This document shows, piece by piece, positions 45,019 to 55,100 of a stretch of 64,000 bases of DNA. The notes under the pieces were generated by a model. The model was not told the origin of the DNA and searched no databases. It saw nothing but the letters and a program-made list of their open reading frames with translations. The DNA is taken from contig JABAKD010000012.1 of the NCBI GenBank assembly GCA_012845835.1, positions 3,461,570-3,525,569 of the forward strand. The letters are read 5' to 3'. Within the stretch, counting starts at the first letter, position 1. Each line of letters starts with the position of its first letter. The DNA is from Undaria pinnatifida (taxonomy: Eukaryota > Sar > Phaeophyceae > Laminariales > Alariaceae). The translations under genes were made by a program, and so were the position numbers.

Positions 45019-45934
45019 CGTCGCCCACCTATCCACCCACCCCCCCGCTCACCCGCTCACCCACCTACCCACTTACCACACCATATATCCCCCTCACATA
45101 GACACCCACTCTTGAGTGCTCGCGCGTACTGTATGTCAACATGGCGATGTCGTTTTCCATTATCTACGCTGCAAAAGCATATAACCCATGCTCATGCCGC
45201 TCGCTCGCCCCCCCCCCCCCCCCCCCCGCACCCTTCCCGCCTCCGGCTGTTGTTATGCTCCTTTGCTGTTTATGCCCATTTGGTGGGTTTGTACGTGACA
45301 CAGGGGAAGCGTTTCACGTTTGGGTTCGGTCGATCGAGACATAAACAAGGTTTGAACGGTACGAATGGTCACTGTTCGGCAGACGAAATCACGGCAGCTT
45401 CTTCGAGGACGAGCGCTACGAGCGACCAAGCCAGTATTGGGCAGGTATACGCGCTATTTGCAGGCCACGCATGCCGCCCAAGTACTAGTTTGAGCCGCCT
45501 TCCTTGACCGCAGCTCTGGTTTATTATTATGGGTAAAGTGTGGGAATCGGGCAAGTTGGTTCGGCCCACGTGTGCTTCCAGTATTGTGAGAAGAAAATAT
45601 CAAGAACTAACAGCCCAAAACGCCAGTTTGGACCCCGACCTCAACCCTACCCAAGAAGTTTGTGTTTTTTCCCTGAGGTATTCCTCAGCTCCAGAGTGAC
45701 TGGAGCCTGTCCTGTGACCACGGACTTGATTATGCGAGTTAATGTGAGAACAACAACAATGGAACTTTGTCCGGGAAAAATCCAACTTTTTTGTTGTTGT
45801 TGAATATTTGGTGGACCGCAGTAAAACTCGATATTTATCAAAATATTCCCCGATTTCCATGCTCTTTTTCATCGGTACTCATCCAGACAGACGTCTCGTA
45901 AAGGCTGTTTCGTTTTTACAAGTATATATATACA
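45019..45934. other. C-rich runs, no gene
   Basis: CACCC repeats at 45030-45080 and a C-run at 45209-45228; nothing coding that I can support. Confidence 0.45.
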
Positions 45935-46025
45935 TTTTTTTTTTTTCATCCTCCGGCGGATGGGGAAAAATAAAGCTTTAGCTCACCACACTTACTTCCA
46001 CGTATTTTCATACGCGTCGTGTGTC
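45935..46025 (-). repeat. Family F poly(A) hairpin element, copy 3
   Basis: Reverse: GCGTATGAAAATACG, GTGTGGTGAGCTAAAGCTTT, CATCCGCCGGAGGATG, A12. Keeps the first and third hairpins exactly. Confidence 0.7.
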
Positions 46026-46206
46026 GATTCGAAGTATAAACTAGAAAAAAAAGTATTATAACATCTCATCAGCCGCCGTCGCGAAGTTTTCGGACCACAC
46101 CCCCGCCATCCCGCCATGAAAACGCCGTTAGTTATCACGTCATCATGAAGAATGTGGCACGCTTATTACACAAGCATACATTGCGTCGCGTTGTGTGTGG
46201 TACCTA

Positions 46207-46580
46207 TTATTATGGAAATAAAAATACACTGCATCCAGCTGTGAGATGGAAGATTTTGTCGAAACTACTATTTGCAAGCTGTGTGTGATACTCCGATCGC
46301 GCGTAGTACTGGGCGTGTGTCCTCGTTAAGGATATAGGTCGGCGACTCCCCTTGGAACTACAGTGTAGCTTGTACCCAGGGTCAACAGGGTGATGTTAGT
46401 CAGTCTGGTGCGCTGAAACTATTGTATAAAACCCTTTTTTGAGGGGGACAAAATCTGTCTGACAGCTGTGGAAGGAAATGCATAAGTTTATCCAGTGTAT
46501 CCTGCAAGTCGTATAACCGGTGAGGGGAGGGCTGATTTTGTAAGAGGGCGTGGGGGCCTGGGTTTGATCAAGAGGGAGCA

Positions 46581-46615
<35 letters not shown>

Positions 46616-46710
46616 ACTCAATCTGTGCGCGGAAACTATGAATCCTTTAAGGGAACAAATCTGACAGTTGTGGAAGAAATTCATCAGTTTTATCATGCAT
46701 ATCCTGTATC
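46207..46710 (+). repeat. Family B repeat, long copy with G-run
   Basis: Leader and hairpin (GAGATGGAAGATTTTGTCGAAAC), TAGGTCGGCGACTCC, GTATAAAACCC, AAATGCATAAGTTTATC, a run of about 40 G (46572-46613), then a second CGCGGAAACTATGAATCC block. Confidence 0.75.
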
Positions 46711-46889
46711 ATTATATTAGTACATATCTGGTGCCAGGTATCGTACGTGTAAGATTGAACGTAGGAAATCTGGGGTTTGTGAAGTGGGAATGGATGTTTA
46801 CATATCTGGGAGGCATGTTTTGTGGTCCATGTGTTCATGTACCACACTAGGTACCGAGATGTAAAATGCGGCACGCACGTTTTTTCAAC

Positions 46890-47140
46890 TCTTTTAAATA
46901 CGTCAGCTGCGAGTTCGGCAAATTTAAGGCTTGATACTCATATTTTTCGAGCAGCGCGATACACCGCCTGCACTTTTGTCAGATGTATTGCACGCTTATG
47001 GTACGTACCCGCCTATGATGCGTTGCGTTGTGTATTGTATCTATTATACATATCGTAGAAGTACCCAAAGATGAGTGTCGACGAAAACTTCGATTTCACA
47101 GCTGTATGTAGTACCAGGTAATAATGTATTTTGATGTTTT
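46890..47140 (+). repeat. Two more B-type hairpins
   Basis: 46902-46957: CAGCTGCGAGTTCGGC ... GCTTGATACTCA ... GAGCAG, plus strand. 47073-47107: GATGAGTGTCGACGAAAAC ... GATTTCACAGCTG, minus strand. Confidence 0.55.
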
Positions 47141-48197
47141 ATATCAAGCGCATACCAGGTACCAGATGAGGTACGCAGGTACATTTAGGTGTATTGTGTC
47201 CCCACCACGAGTTGGTTGTAACCCTACCAACTAGCAAGAAATGTTGGCGTTTTTATGGCGGGGGGGCTTTTTTTCGAAAATAACTAAGAAAGCAACCTCT
47301 TCACAACTCCACCGACGCCTTTTGGGGACGAACTAGCTGGATGGAGTTCGTTTTTTAGTGTTACTATATATATTTTGCAGTTTACGGTAATGACCCCTCT
47401 TTAGTGCCGGGTTGTCCGCTATAGTGCCGGTTTCCCGCTACATTGCCTGTGAAGTGGCAACGGATGGAAACAGACCAGCAGGGGCAGCATGCGGAGTAGT
47501 GCCGGCTGCCGGCCGCTCTAGTGCCGGTGTTTCCGGCTGCCATATACCGGCGCATAGAAGGGGGGGCACTACTGTACCGTTTTTTGACAAAAAACGGAAA
47601 AAAAGACTTGTGCTACGATGTAGGTATACCTTTTCTTGGCGAACCTATTTTCTGAATAACCGGGCTCCTTAACGAAAACGGGCGGAGAAATCGCGTTTTT
47701 TTTTTTTGCAATATTGCCATATATATATTTAAGTATACCTACTAGCTAGGCTATACTGTAGGATATATATATGGGTTTGGCAATCGGGTTGCACGTTCAG
47801 TTTTACTGTTAATACGTAAAAAGAAACAGTTTTTCTGGGTGAGGTGTACCAACCATTGTTTTGTCAGGCCGAGAACCCTGCAGGGAAGAAACACAATGGT
47901 TGGTGCACCTCCACGGCGATAGCATGTGTGTCATTACGCTTCGGCAGCTAGCTGTGAGATCGAACATTATTCAATCAAGAATGAAAAATCACATTTTTCT
48001 GCAGGCTGCGTGTGACACTTCGATTACGCGGTGTTACGGGATGTGTACAACCTCGGGAAGGGCACGGATCGGTGCCCCTCCCCTGCTGATACCAGGAGGA
48101 CTGAGACGTTCAGCTTATTGTAGTCGTTCTGCGCACGGAAACTGTACATCCCTCATTGACGGGGGGGGGCAAAACACAGATTGCGGTGTAACTCAAG
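47141..48197. other. Small repeats, no gene
   Basis: TAGTGCCGG motif repeated at 47403-47530; H fragment at 47612-47690 (TGCTACGATGTAGGTATACC); a very diverged B-like stretch near 47950-48030. Confidence 0.45.
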
Positions 48198-48207
48198 GTG
48201 TTGTTGG

Positions 48208-48239
<32 letters not shown>

Positions 48240-48332
48240 GGTTGTTGTTGTTGTTGTTGTTGTTGCTGTTGTTGTTGTTGTTGTTGCTGTTGTTGTTGTG
48301 GCTGTTGTTGTTAGTTGTTGTTGTTGTTGATG
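48198..48332 (+). repeat. TTG/TGG microsatellite
   Basis: (TTG)n with TGG and TGC variants. The Leu/Val-rich open frame across it is a by-product. Confidence 0.95.
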
Positions 48333-48565
48333 GCGTTCGTTTTTTCAATCCGTTCTGTCCAACAACTTTTTTGTTTTGGTTTCCAGAACCCCCCAGTGTC
48401 GTTCCTGGTGTCTCATCCTAAGAGAGAGAAAGATGCCTGTACACGCACTACGGGTTCTGTGGTCACAAGACCGTTGAGACGAGAGAAACCAAAAACAATC
48501 ATCGCGAAATGAAAGAGAGGAAAGAGCAAACTGAAACATCGGCATGCCGGGTATGGCACGAATAA

Positions 48566-48872
48566 CGCGAGCATCTGTACCTACTCCCACCTGCCGACAA
48601 AATCCAGGAATATTCAGCGACGTCTCTGGGCACGCCGACGGAGGCGTTACCACTGCCATCCTGCCCGGGTACTCCCGTCAATCCCCCCGTCCAAGACAAG
48701 AGAAACACCGTGGCTATTGCGAGCCCGGAGTCGCAACGGATGGCCTTGCTGGGCCCTGTAGCTGATGCGGACAGCGACAGCAGCAAGCGTCGCGCTCGAG
48801 AGAGATCGGCAACGGAAGCGGCGGAGGAGGTGGATAGCAACACCCGTCATCCCAGTGGGGTCTCGATTGCAG
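48566..48872 (+). CDS. Possible internal exon, hydrophilic protein segment
   Basis: Open from 48566; between about 48690 and 48871 the frame reads V-A-I-A-S-P-E-S-Q-R, then D-A-D-S-D-S-S-K-R-R-A-R-E-R-S, acidic and Ser-rich, and ends at GATTGCAG|GTGAGG, a good donor leaving one base (phase 1). The acceptor is uncertain (candidates after CCAG 48606 or TTCAG 48617). It could belong upstream of the 52-kb gene but the phases do not join directly. No domain recognised. Low confidence. Confidence 0.3.
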
Positions 48873-48949
48873 GTGAGGTTGTGGAGGGGGGGAAACCGAG
48901 GAAAGTCTCTTTTGAGAGGTCATGTACAGCGGTAGTGGGTACCCGGATT

Positions 48950-49219
48950 TTAACGCCTTTGCAATCGGAAACCCGTATGCCGGAACAAATTACTTGGAAC
49001 TAGAATGGGGAGGGGATTTGGGGGCTGTAAAAGGGGGGTTAATAGGGCCCGGGATAAGAGCATGCGGGACTTAATTAAGAACGGTCAAGTTGGCATAACC
49101 CGCCTATCTATGCTTAAACGCCTTTAGAACTAGAACCTTGTTTTAGGGGACAAAATTACTTGGAATTTGAATAAGAAGGGGTATTGGGGGCTGACTCCAA
49201 AGGAGTCTAAAAGCGGTTG
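48950..49219 (-). mobile_element. Two TTAA MITEs (M2) in tandem, reverse
   Basis: 48950-49042: TTAACGCCTTTGCA ... GGAAACCCG ... TGTAAAAGGGGGGTTAA. 49114-49219: TTAAACGCCTTTAGAAC ... GGGGACAAAATTACTTGGAA ... CTAAAAGCGGTTGA. The intervening GGTCAAGTTGGCAT block also recurs after the second copy, so a roughly 165-bp segment is duplicated. Confidence 0.7.
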
Positions 49220-49949
49220 AGAGGGCCCAGGATAAAAGCGTTCGGAACGTGATTTAAGAGCGGTCAAGTTGCCATGTCCCGCCTGTACCAAAAGCTACCT
49301 GGTGCGTATGTCACACTACAGATAAGATAAAAAAATATGTCATTAAGCGCGCTTGTTTCGGCTTTTGTCGCGAGGGTTGCTCTGAAGTGCGAAACGACGA
49401 GTCCGTCTAGTAGGAGCATGCAGCAGTAGGAGTATCGTCATGGACAAAAGCTATGGATAGCATTATTGTGCTATTGTGCTATTTTTTTTTCTCCCATTTT
49501 CACAGCCTGGCATTGGTCACTCGCACGTGTGTCCATAGGTGCCTGAGTCGCCGCCCCTAGACGGGCTTACCTGTTCTTGTTGGCGCAGTGGTGGCCGTGG
49601 GTACCGCGTAGCCGAAAAGAGAAACGCAAAAGTGAAAGCTTCAGCACTCGCAAATAAAAGAAGGGTAACCGATATAGCGAACGGAAGTAAAAGGAGGGTA
49701 ACCGATGTAGCGAATGGCTCTCTGTGTCGATCGAAAACGAGGCTCTCGGAGGTGACCCCCAGTACCATAGCCTCGGTATTGTATAGCATACCCGTATAGC
49801 CTTGGTGCATGCTGAGCATGGGCGGTACGTCTCCGTACGCTGCACTTGGGGCGCGTCTCCTTCGCCAGCATCACGGGCTGCTTCGTTGGATACCGGTGCT
49901 ATACCCATCACCTTCTTGCGATATTTTTTCCCTCTCCCCTCCCCCCCCG
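49220..49949. other. No recognised gene
   Basis: GGGTAACCGAT-TAGCGAA is repeated twice near 49664-49710. Otherwise unique sequence. Confidence 0.4.
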
Positions 49950-50161
49950 GGAGATAGATGGTTGCCGCAGACGGCGAAACAGGGCGGGGATAGGATAAGC
50001 AAACAGTTTCTATGTAGTATATGGAAGAAGCGTAATGAGCGCCCAAATGTTGGAGTTGTCTCTATTAGGAGTAGGAACGGTGCTCCGTCTCGAAAGGGAT
50101 GTGTGGTCGATGGTCAAATAGCTAAGGCAAGCAACAATCGAGTACGCTCTCCCCCCCCCCC
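49950..50161 (+). pseudogene. LINE 3' end, copy 2
   Basis: Open frame through S-I-W-K-K-R-N-E-R-P-N-V-G and S-I-R-S-R-N-G-A-P-S-R-K-G, ending GGCAAGCAACAATCGAGTAC plus C-run. The frame is less damaged than in the 10-12 kb copy. Heavily 5'-truncated. Confidence 0.65.
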
Positions 50162-50637
50162 CCCCCGTTTTAACTTGATACCTGGTACCTGGTATTTATT
50201 ACTGCATTCATCCACCGTCCCCCGCGTCCAATGTTCCTTGTGTTTCGCTTGTTTTTGCTTCGCTTTGCCGCCTGTAGACTAACTAGACTAAGCGTTTGCG
50301 TTTTTTCCCCCACCCGCTCCGGCACGTCGCAGGGGAAAACGGAGATGCCCCTCTTGGCAAGGTGGGGGGGGTGTGCGCGAAAGACGAACCCAACAAACGC
50401 TCGATGGTCATCTTGAAGATATTCGCCAAGGTGGGCTCCTCTGTTTTTTTGTTTCTGTGAACACAGCACAGTGGAAAGAAGTGCGATCGGCTTTGTCGTG
50501 GCCGTAGTCGTGAGGGTTGTAGTATCGCACGCTACGATTGGCCCGTTTGGCACCGTACTACTCCTGATATGGGGACAAAACACGTGGATTTAGACTAGGA
50601 TATTTTTTTTTAGGAGTTGGAAATGGGTTAACCCCTT

Positions 50638-50718
50638 TAGAGTCCCCCGAACCCCTCCCTACACTAAATCCAAGTAATTTTGTCCCCAAAAACGGGTTTC
50701 CAATTGTGAAGGGGTTAA
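50638..50718 (+). mobile_element. TTAA MITE M2
   Basis: TTAACCCCTTTAGAGTCCCC ... GGGTTTCCAATTGTGAAGGGG-TTAA; TTAA at both ends as in piggyBac-type insertion (family knowledge). Confidence 0.75.
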
Positions 50719-50861
50719 GACACGTTGTTTTTTTTTGTTTTGCCATTTTTTTTTCTTCTGGCTAACAGGGCTTCAGGAGGGAGCAACTGAGGAAATCTGC
50801 CCAATACTTGTTGGAATGTGTTTTTGTGTTTTACAAATATTGTTCCGTACATGGGATTGTG

Positions 50862-50935
50862 TGAAAATATCGTAACAACGTCAGCTGTGAGTTCGACAAA
50901 TTTAGGGTCGATACTCATCTTTGCAAGCAGCGTAG
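50862..50935 (+). repeat. Family B hairpin, extended stem
   Basis: CAGCT-GT-GAGT-TCGAC-(AAATTTAGG)-GTCGA-T-ACTC-ATCTTTGCA-AGCAG. The inner stem is one pair longer than in the common form. Confidence 0.7.
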
Positions 50936-51005
50936 TACAAACCGGTCGCCCGTGTTCAGGCAAGTTTCAATGAGTCAAAACCTTAATCAGTAGGAATAAT
51001 GGACA

Positions 51006-51094
51006 TTAACCCCTTTAGAGCCCCCGATCCCCTCTCTACACTAAATCCAAGTAAGTTTGTCCCCCAAAACGGGTTTCCAGGGTAAAGGGGTTAA
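51006..51094 (+). mobile_element. TTAA MITE M2, perfect 12-bp ends
   Basis: TTAACCCCTTTA at the left and TAAAGGGGTTAA at the right; 89 bp. The best M2 copy. Confidence 0.85.
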
Positions 51095-51110
51095 GCCTAT
51101 AGACTAGTAT

Positions 51111-51212
51111 GCCATTATGTAGACATTAACGTTAACGTGTTGGCCATGATGGAGACATTAACGTTAACGTGTTAGCCATGATGAAGACATGCAACTTTAA
51201 CGTTAACGCTTG
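51111..51212 (+). repeat. Three-copy ~32-bp repeat with TTAACGTTAACG palindrome
   Basis: GCCATGATGGAGACATTAAC then GTTAACGTGTTA, three times with small changes. It lies exactly between two M2 elements. Confidence 0.85.
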
Positions 51213-51225
51213 TTCATCGGGTTGC

Positions 51226-51314
51226 TTAACCCCTTTAGCGCCCCAAAATCCCTCCCTACACTAACTTGAAGTAAAGTTGTCCCCAAGAAGGGTTTCCGGT
51301 GGCGACGGCGTTAA
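51226..51314 (+). mobile_element. TTAA MITE M2
   Basis: TTAACCCCTTTAGCGCCCC ... GGGTTTCCGGTGGCGACGGCG-TTAA; 89 bp, same length as the copy at 51006. Confidence 0.8.
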
Positions 51315-51452
51315 AAGCAGGTGTTCGGGGTATAAGTGGTACGAGACCTCCGCATGTGAGGAGCCTAAGAAAATTGCGGTGCATCCCCCCCCCCTCTTTG
51401 CCATAGTATGCGTCCATGGAGTGAAAAACATCCAATGGATGAACTTGTAACC

Positions 51453-51527
51453 CGTGAAGTGTGGTGAGCTTAAGCTTTATTTTTCCCCATCCGCCGGAGG
51501 ATAGAGAAAAAAAAAAAGAAAAAAAAC
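51453..51527 (+). repeat. Family F poly(A) hairpin element, truncated copy 4
   Basis: GTGAAGTGTGGTGAGCTTAAGCTTTATTTTTC, CATCCGCCGGAGGAT, A-rich tail. The first hairpin is absent, as expected for 5' truncation. Confidence 0.7.
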
Positions 51528-51744
51528 GTGTAATATTTTGTGATTCGACCGTCTGCTGTCCGAGAGCGCCACAACATTGGCGAACCCTCCCCCCCCCGCC
51601 AGTGCATGTGGAGTATCATGTGGGTACGTTGAATGTGTGGTCAATCCATGTTGCGCAGATTATCAGGAAACGTTTGTGGTTGTTTTTTGCGTCGTATCCC
51701 ACAGCAGTTGGGATTAATGAGCGGCGTTATTCGATTATGACCCC

Positions 51745-51925
51745 CCCCCCCTCCTTCCCCCATGCGACTCGCCGACCACCTCACGGCGCTTCGCGCTGGG
51801 TGCAAGCAATGGCTGCCTCGTTGGTGAAAAGCCGACGTGCTCCGTCCCGGCAATGTAGAGATGCGAGGGTCTATGCTTATACGACTACGGCCATGCACAA
51901 ACTGAGTACACACACCCCACCCCCG
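51745..51925 (+). mobile_element. SINE-like family E, copy
   Basis: CATGCGACTCGCCGACCACC, GGCGCTTCGCGCTGGGTGCA, GCTCCGTCCCGGCAATGTAG, CGACTACGGCCATGCACAAA, CTGAGTACACACACCCC. Confidence 0.75.
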
Positions 51926-51940
51926 GTGCCAGGACGGGGG

Positions 51941-52165
51941 TAGGATAAGCGAACAGTTCTTATGCAATATATGGAGAAAAGGCGTAATGAGCGCCCAATC
52001 GTTGGAGGTGTCTATTAGGAGTAGGAACGGTGCTCCGTCTCGATAGGGATGCGTGGTCAATGGTCAAATGACTTAAGGCAAGCAACAAATGACCCCGGAA
52101 CTTCCCCCCCCCCCCCGCCCCGGTGAAAACCTGACGTGTTCTTGTCCGGCACGCCTCGCTCGCTT
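51941..52165 (+). pseudogene. LINE 3' end, copy 3, followed by E fragment
   Basis: 51941-52088 matches the last about 150 bp of the LINE (TAGGATAAGCGAACAGTTC, AATATATGGAGAAAAGGCG, GGTCAAATGACTTAAGGCAA). 52128-52165 (GGTGAAAACCTGACGTG, TCCGGCA) is a family E piece. Together they supply the first 25 codons of the open frame that runs into the large gene, so those codons are repeat-derived. Confidence 0.7.
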
Positions 52166-52199
52166 CGCCCTACCCCTTACCGCGACCCACTTCGTGCAG

Positions 52200-55100
52200 T
52201 GGGGTGTCGAAAGCGTGCGACAAAATATGTTCAGCGGCAGCGGCGAGACCACTTCTTCCCACCCGGTGGCGGGGAAGAAACTGGGGGGATCTCGCAAACA
52301 CGACTGCAAAGAACACGAAGTACAGGCGACCCCTTCGCCCGATCTCGTTCGGTTTTCTCCCACGGAGCTCGTGGGGGGTGGGGCGGCCGAGAGCGACAAC
52401 GACGGTTACTCGACAGCTGATGGCGAGAGTGGCGCAACATTTTCCAACAGTAACCCTCCCCCTCCTCCGCCTCGCCTCGGTCACGGCGGCGGTGACAATG
52501 GCGGTGACAGTGGTGGTGACGGTAGTGGTTGTGGTGGTGACAGCGGTGGCGGTGTCGGTGACGGCGGTAACGGTGTCGGTGACGGCGGTAACGGTGTCGG
52601 TGACGGCGGTAACGGTGTCGGTGACGGCGGTAACGGTGTCGGTGACGGCGATGATGGTGGCGGTGGCGGTGACGGAGGTGACGGTGGCGGTGACGGCGGT
52701 GGCGGTAGCGAAAGCGACGGCTACATGACGGCCGAGGGCGGCGGTGGCAAGGGTCGTGGTAGCGTCGTCAGAGTTAATGGTGCCGACGTGTACGATGGTT
52801 ATGGAACCCCGGGCTCACCGCAAGTGAAATTTCCCGCCGAGGTTTCTTCAGTAGCCGGTACCGTTGCCGTTGCCGCGGACCACTCATTACCGACCACCGC
52901 TACCTCGTCGGACGAAGCTCCGGCGGCCCCGCTACCATCCAGCGCGGCGTCGCCCAACCCCCCGACATCGCCACCGGAAGGAGCGGGGTCTTCTACCGCA
53001 GTAGCCGACACAAGTCATGAAGAGCAGCCCGCATCCACTCCGACCCGCGATGATACCGATTCGGAACCGGAAGTCGCGGTCGAACCTGTCCTTTCGCCAC
53101 AAAATATGTCGTCGGACCACATGACCCGGCAGCAGCAGCAGCAGCAGTCGCAGCTTGAACCGGCTGTCGCAGTCGGCTCGCAGGAAAGGGAGGAGCCATC
53201 GGCACGGTCGACAACGTCGGGGGGCGGCCGCGATGAAGAGCCGAGCTCGAGCGTCGCGGGCGTTGTTGTTGATACGGCCGACGCTTCGCTGACGGACGTG
53301 GTGGTGGCGTCGCCAGAGAACCGTGCGGAACCGGAAGTCGCGGTCGAACCTGTCGCGTCGCCGCAAAATATGTCGTCGGACCATATGACGCAGCAGCAGC
53401 AGCAGCAGCAGCAGCCGCAGCTTGAAACGGCTGTCGCGGTTGACCCGCAGGAAAGGGAGGAGCCATCGGTACGGCCGACAACCTCGGAGGCTGACCGCGA
53501 TGAAGGAACGAGCTCGAGCCTCGCGGGCGTTGTTGTTGATACGGCCGGCTCTTCGCCGAAGAACCCGACGCCGCCGTCCCCAGCTTCTGCCTCCGCCACG
53601 GGGGTGTCACCGAAACGCGCCCGCGGCGTCGTTTTTTTCGACAGTGCCGTAGCTTGTTCTTCTAAGGCCGGCATTGACGGTGCTTCCACTGCCACTGCCG
53701 CAGACGGCTCGAAGGTCGCAACTGCCGCGGTAGACTCGAAAAAGGCCGACGTCGACGATGCCGCTGTTGTTTCCGTAGACCTCTCGAAGAAAACCGGCGT
53801 CGACGGTGCCTGCGCCGTAGATTCTTCCTCTTCTGTGGTTGACGTTGCCGGTGATGCCACTGCTGCTGCCGTGTACTCTTCTAAGGCCGACACTGATGCC
53901 ACTGCTGCGGCAGACACTTTGACGGACGGCGTTGGGGATCCCGCTACTCTCGTAGACTCGAACGCGGACCCCGAGATCACTACTGCGGTGCGTTCTAAGG
54001 TCGACGATATTGAAGATGCCACTGCTGCTGCCGACGGAGAATTGAAGGACGATACTGAAGATGCCACTGTCACCGACGCCAACGCCGATGACGATGACGA
54101 CGCCACTGGGGGAAGCTTTGAGGCCGACACTGATGCCACTGTTAAATTCTCTTCTGAGGCCGGCATCGATGCCACTGCCGACGACCCGAGCAAGGCCGAC
54201 GCCGGTGCCACCGCAGCCACCTCCGCCGCTGCCGCCACCGCTGCTGCTGCCGACGACGACCACGCCGACGACGGTGGTGTTGGTTCGGACGCGGTGGTCT
54301 CGGTCGACGTAGCCAATATTCCGTCGCCACGAAGGGGGTCGTCCGACCCCACGACGCAGCAGCAGCAGCAACAGCAGCCGCTTCAACCGGACGCCGACCC
54401 GCAAGAACGTCAGGACCCGTCGACACCGTTGACCGCTACTGCTGTTGTCGTCGGCCTCGCCGAAGAAGAATCGAGAGCCGGCGCAGGTGAGGGCGGCGGT
54501 TCGTCTGCCTCTTCGCCCGAGGTAGGCCAACTAGCGATAGTTGAGTCGCGGTCGAGCTCCATCTGGGACCCGACTCCGTCCCCGATCTCTTTAACCGCGG
54601 CGAAGACGCCGAATCGTTTCCGCAATGTCTCTGCCGCCGCCACTCCCCCCTCCTCTTCTGCCGTGGGGACCACTCCGTACCGCACCCGTGGCGCCTCGGC
54701 CGCCGTTGTTGCCTCGAAAACAGACACCGTGGCTACCGCCGCAGCTGCCGCCACCGCTGCTGCCGCCGCCATCGCCGCCGCTGCCACCGTCGCTGCCGCT
54801 GCCGCGGCAGCAGATACACCGGCAGCCTTGGTGTTGAGAGGTGGAGGAGTCGGTGGCAGCATCGCTTCGAATGGGACGTTAGCGCCGATACCGGTACCAC
54901 CTTCCAGGAGCGGGCTGGCTGAGGTAGGGGAGGGGGGGGTCCGCGATGTGATGCCGCCGCCCAGGCTGATGAGATTCCGGCTCGACGCGAACGGAAGCGT
55001 AACCGTATCGACTACACCCCCGGCTCTTATTCGTCGCCACAAGGTGTCGCGGCGCTCCAGACGGACCGAGCGTGGCGTTGCATCACCGTCCGCCCCTGCT

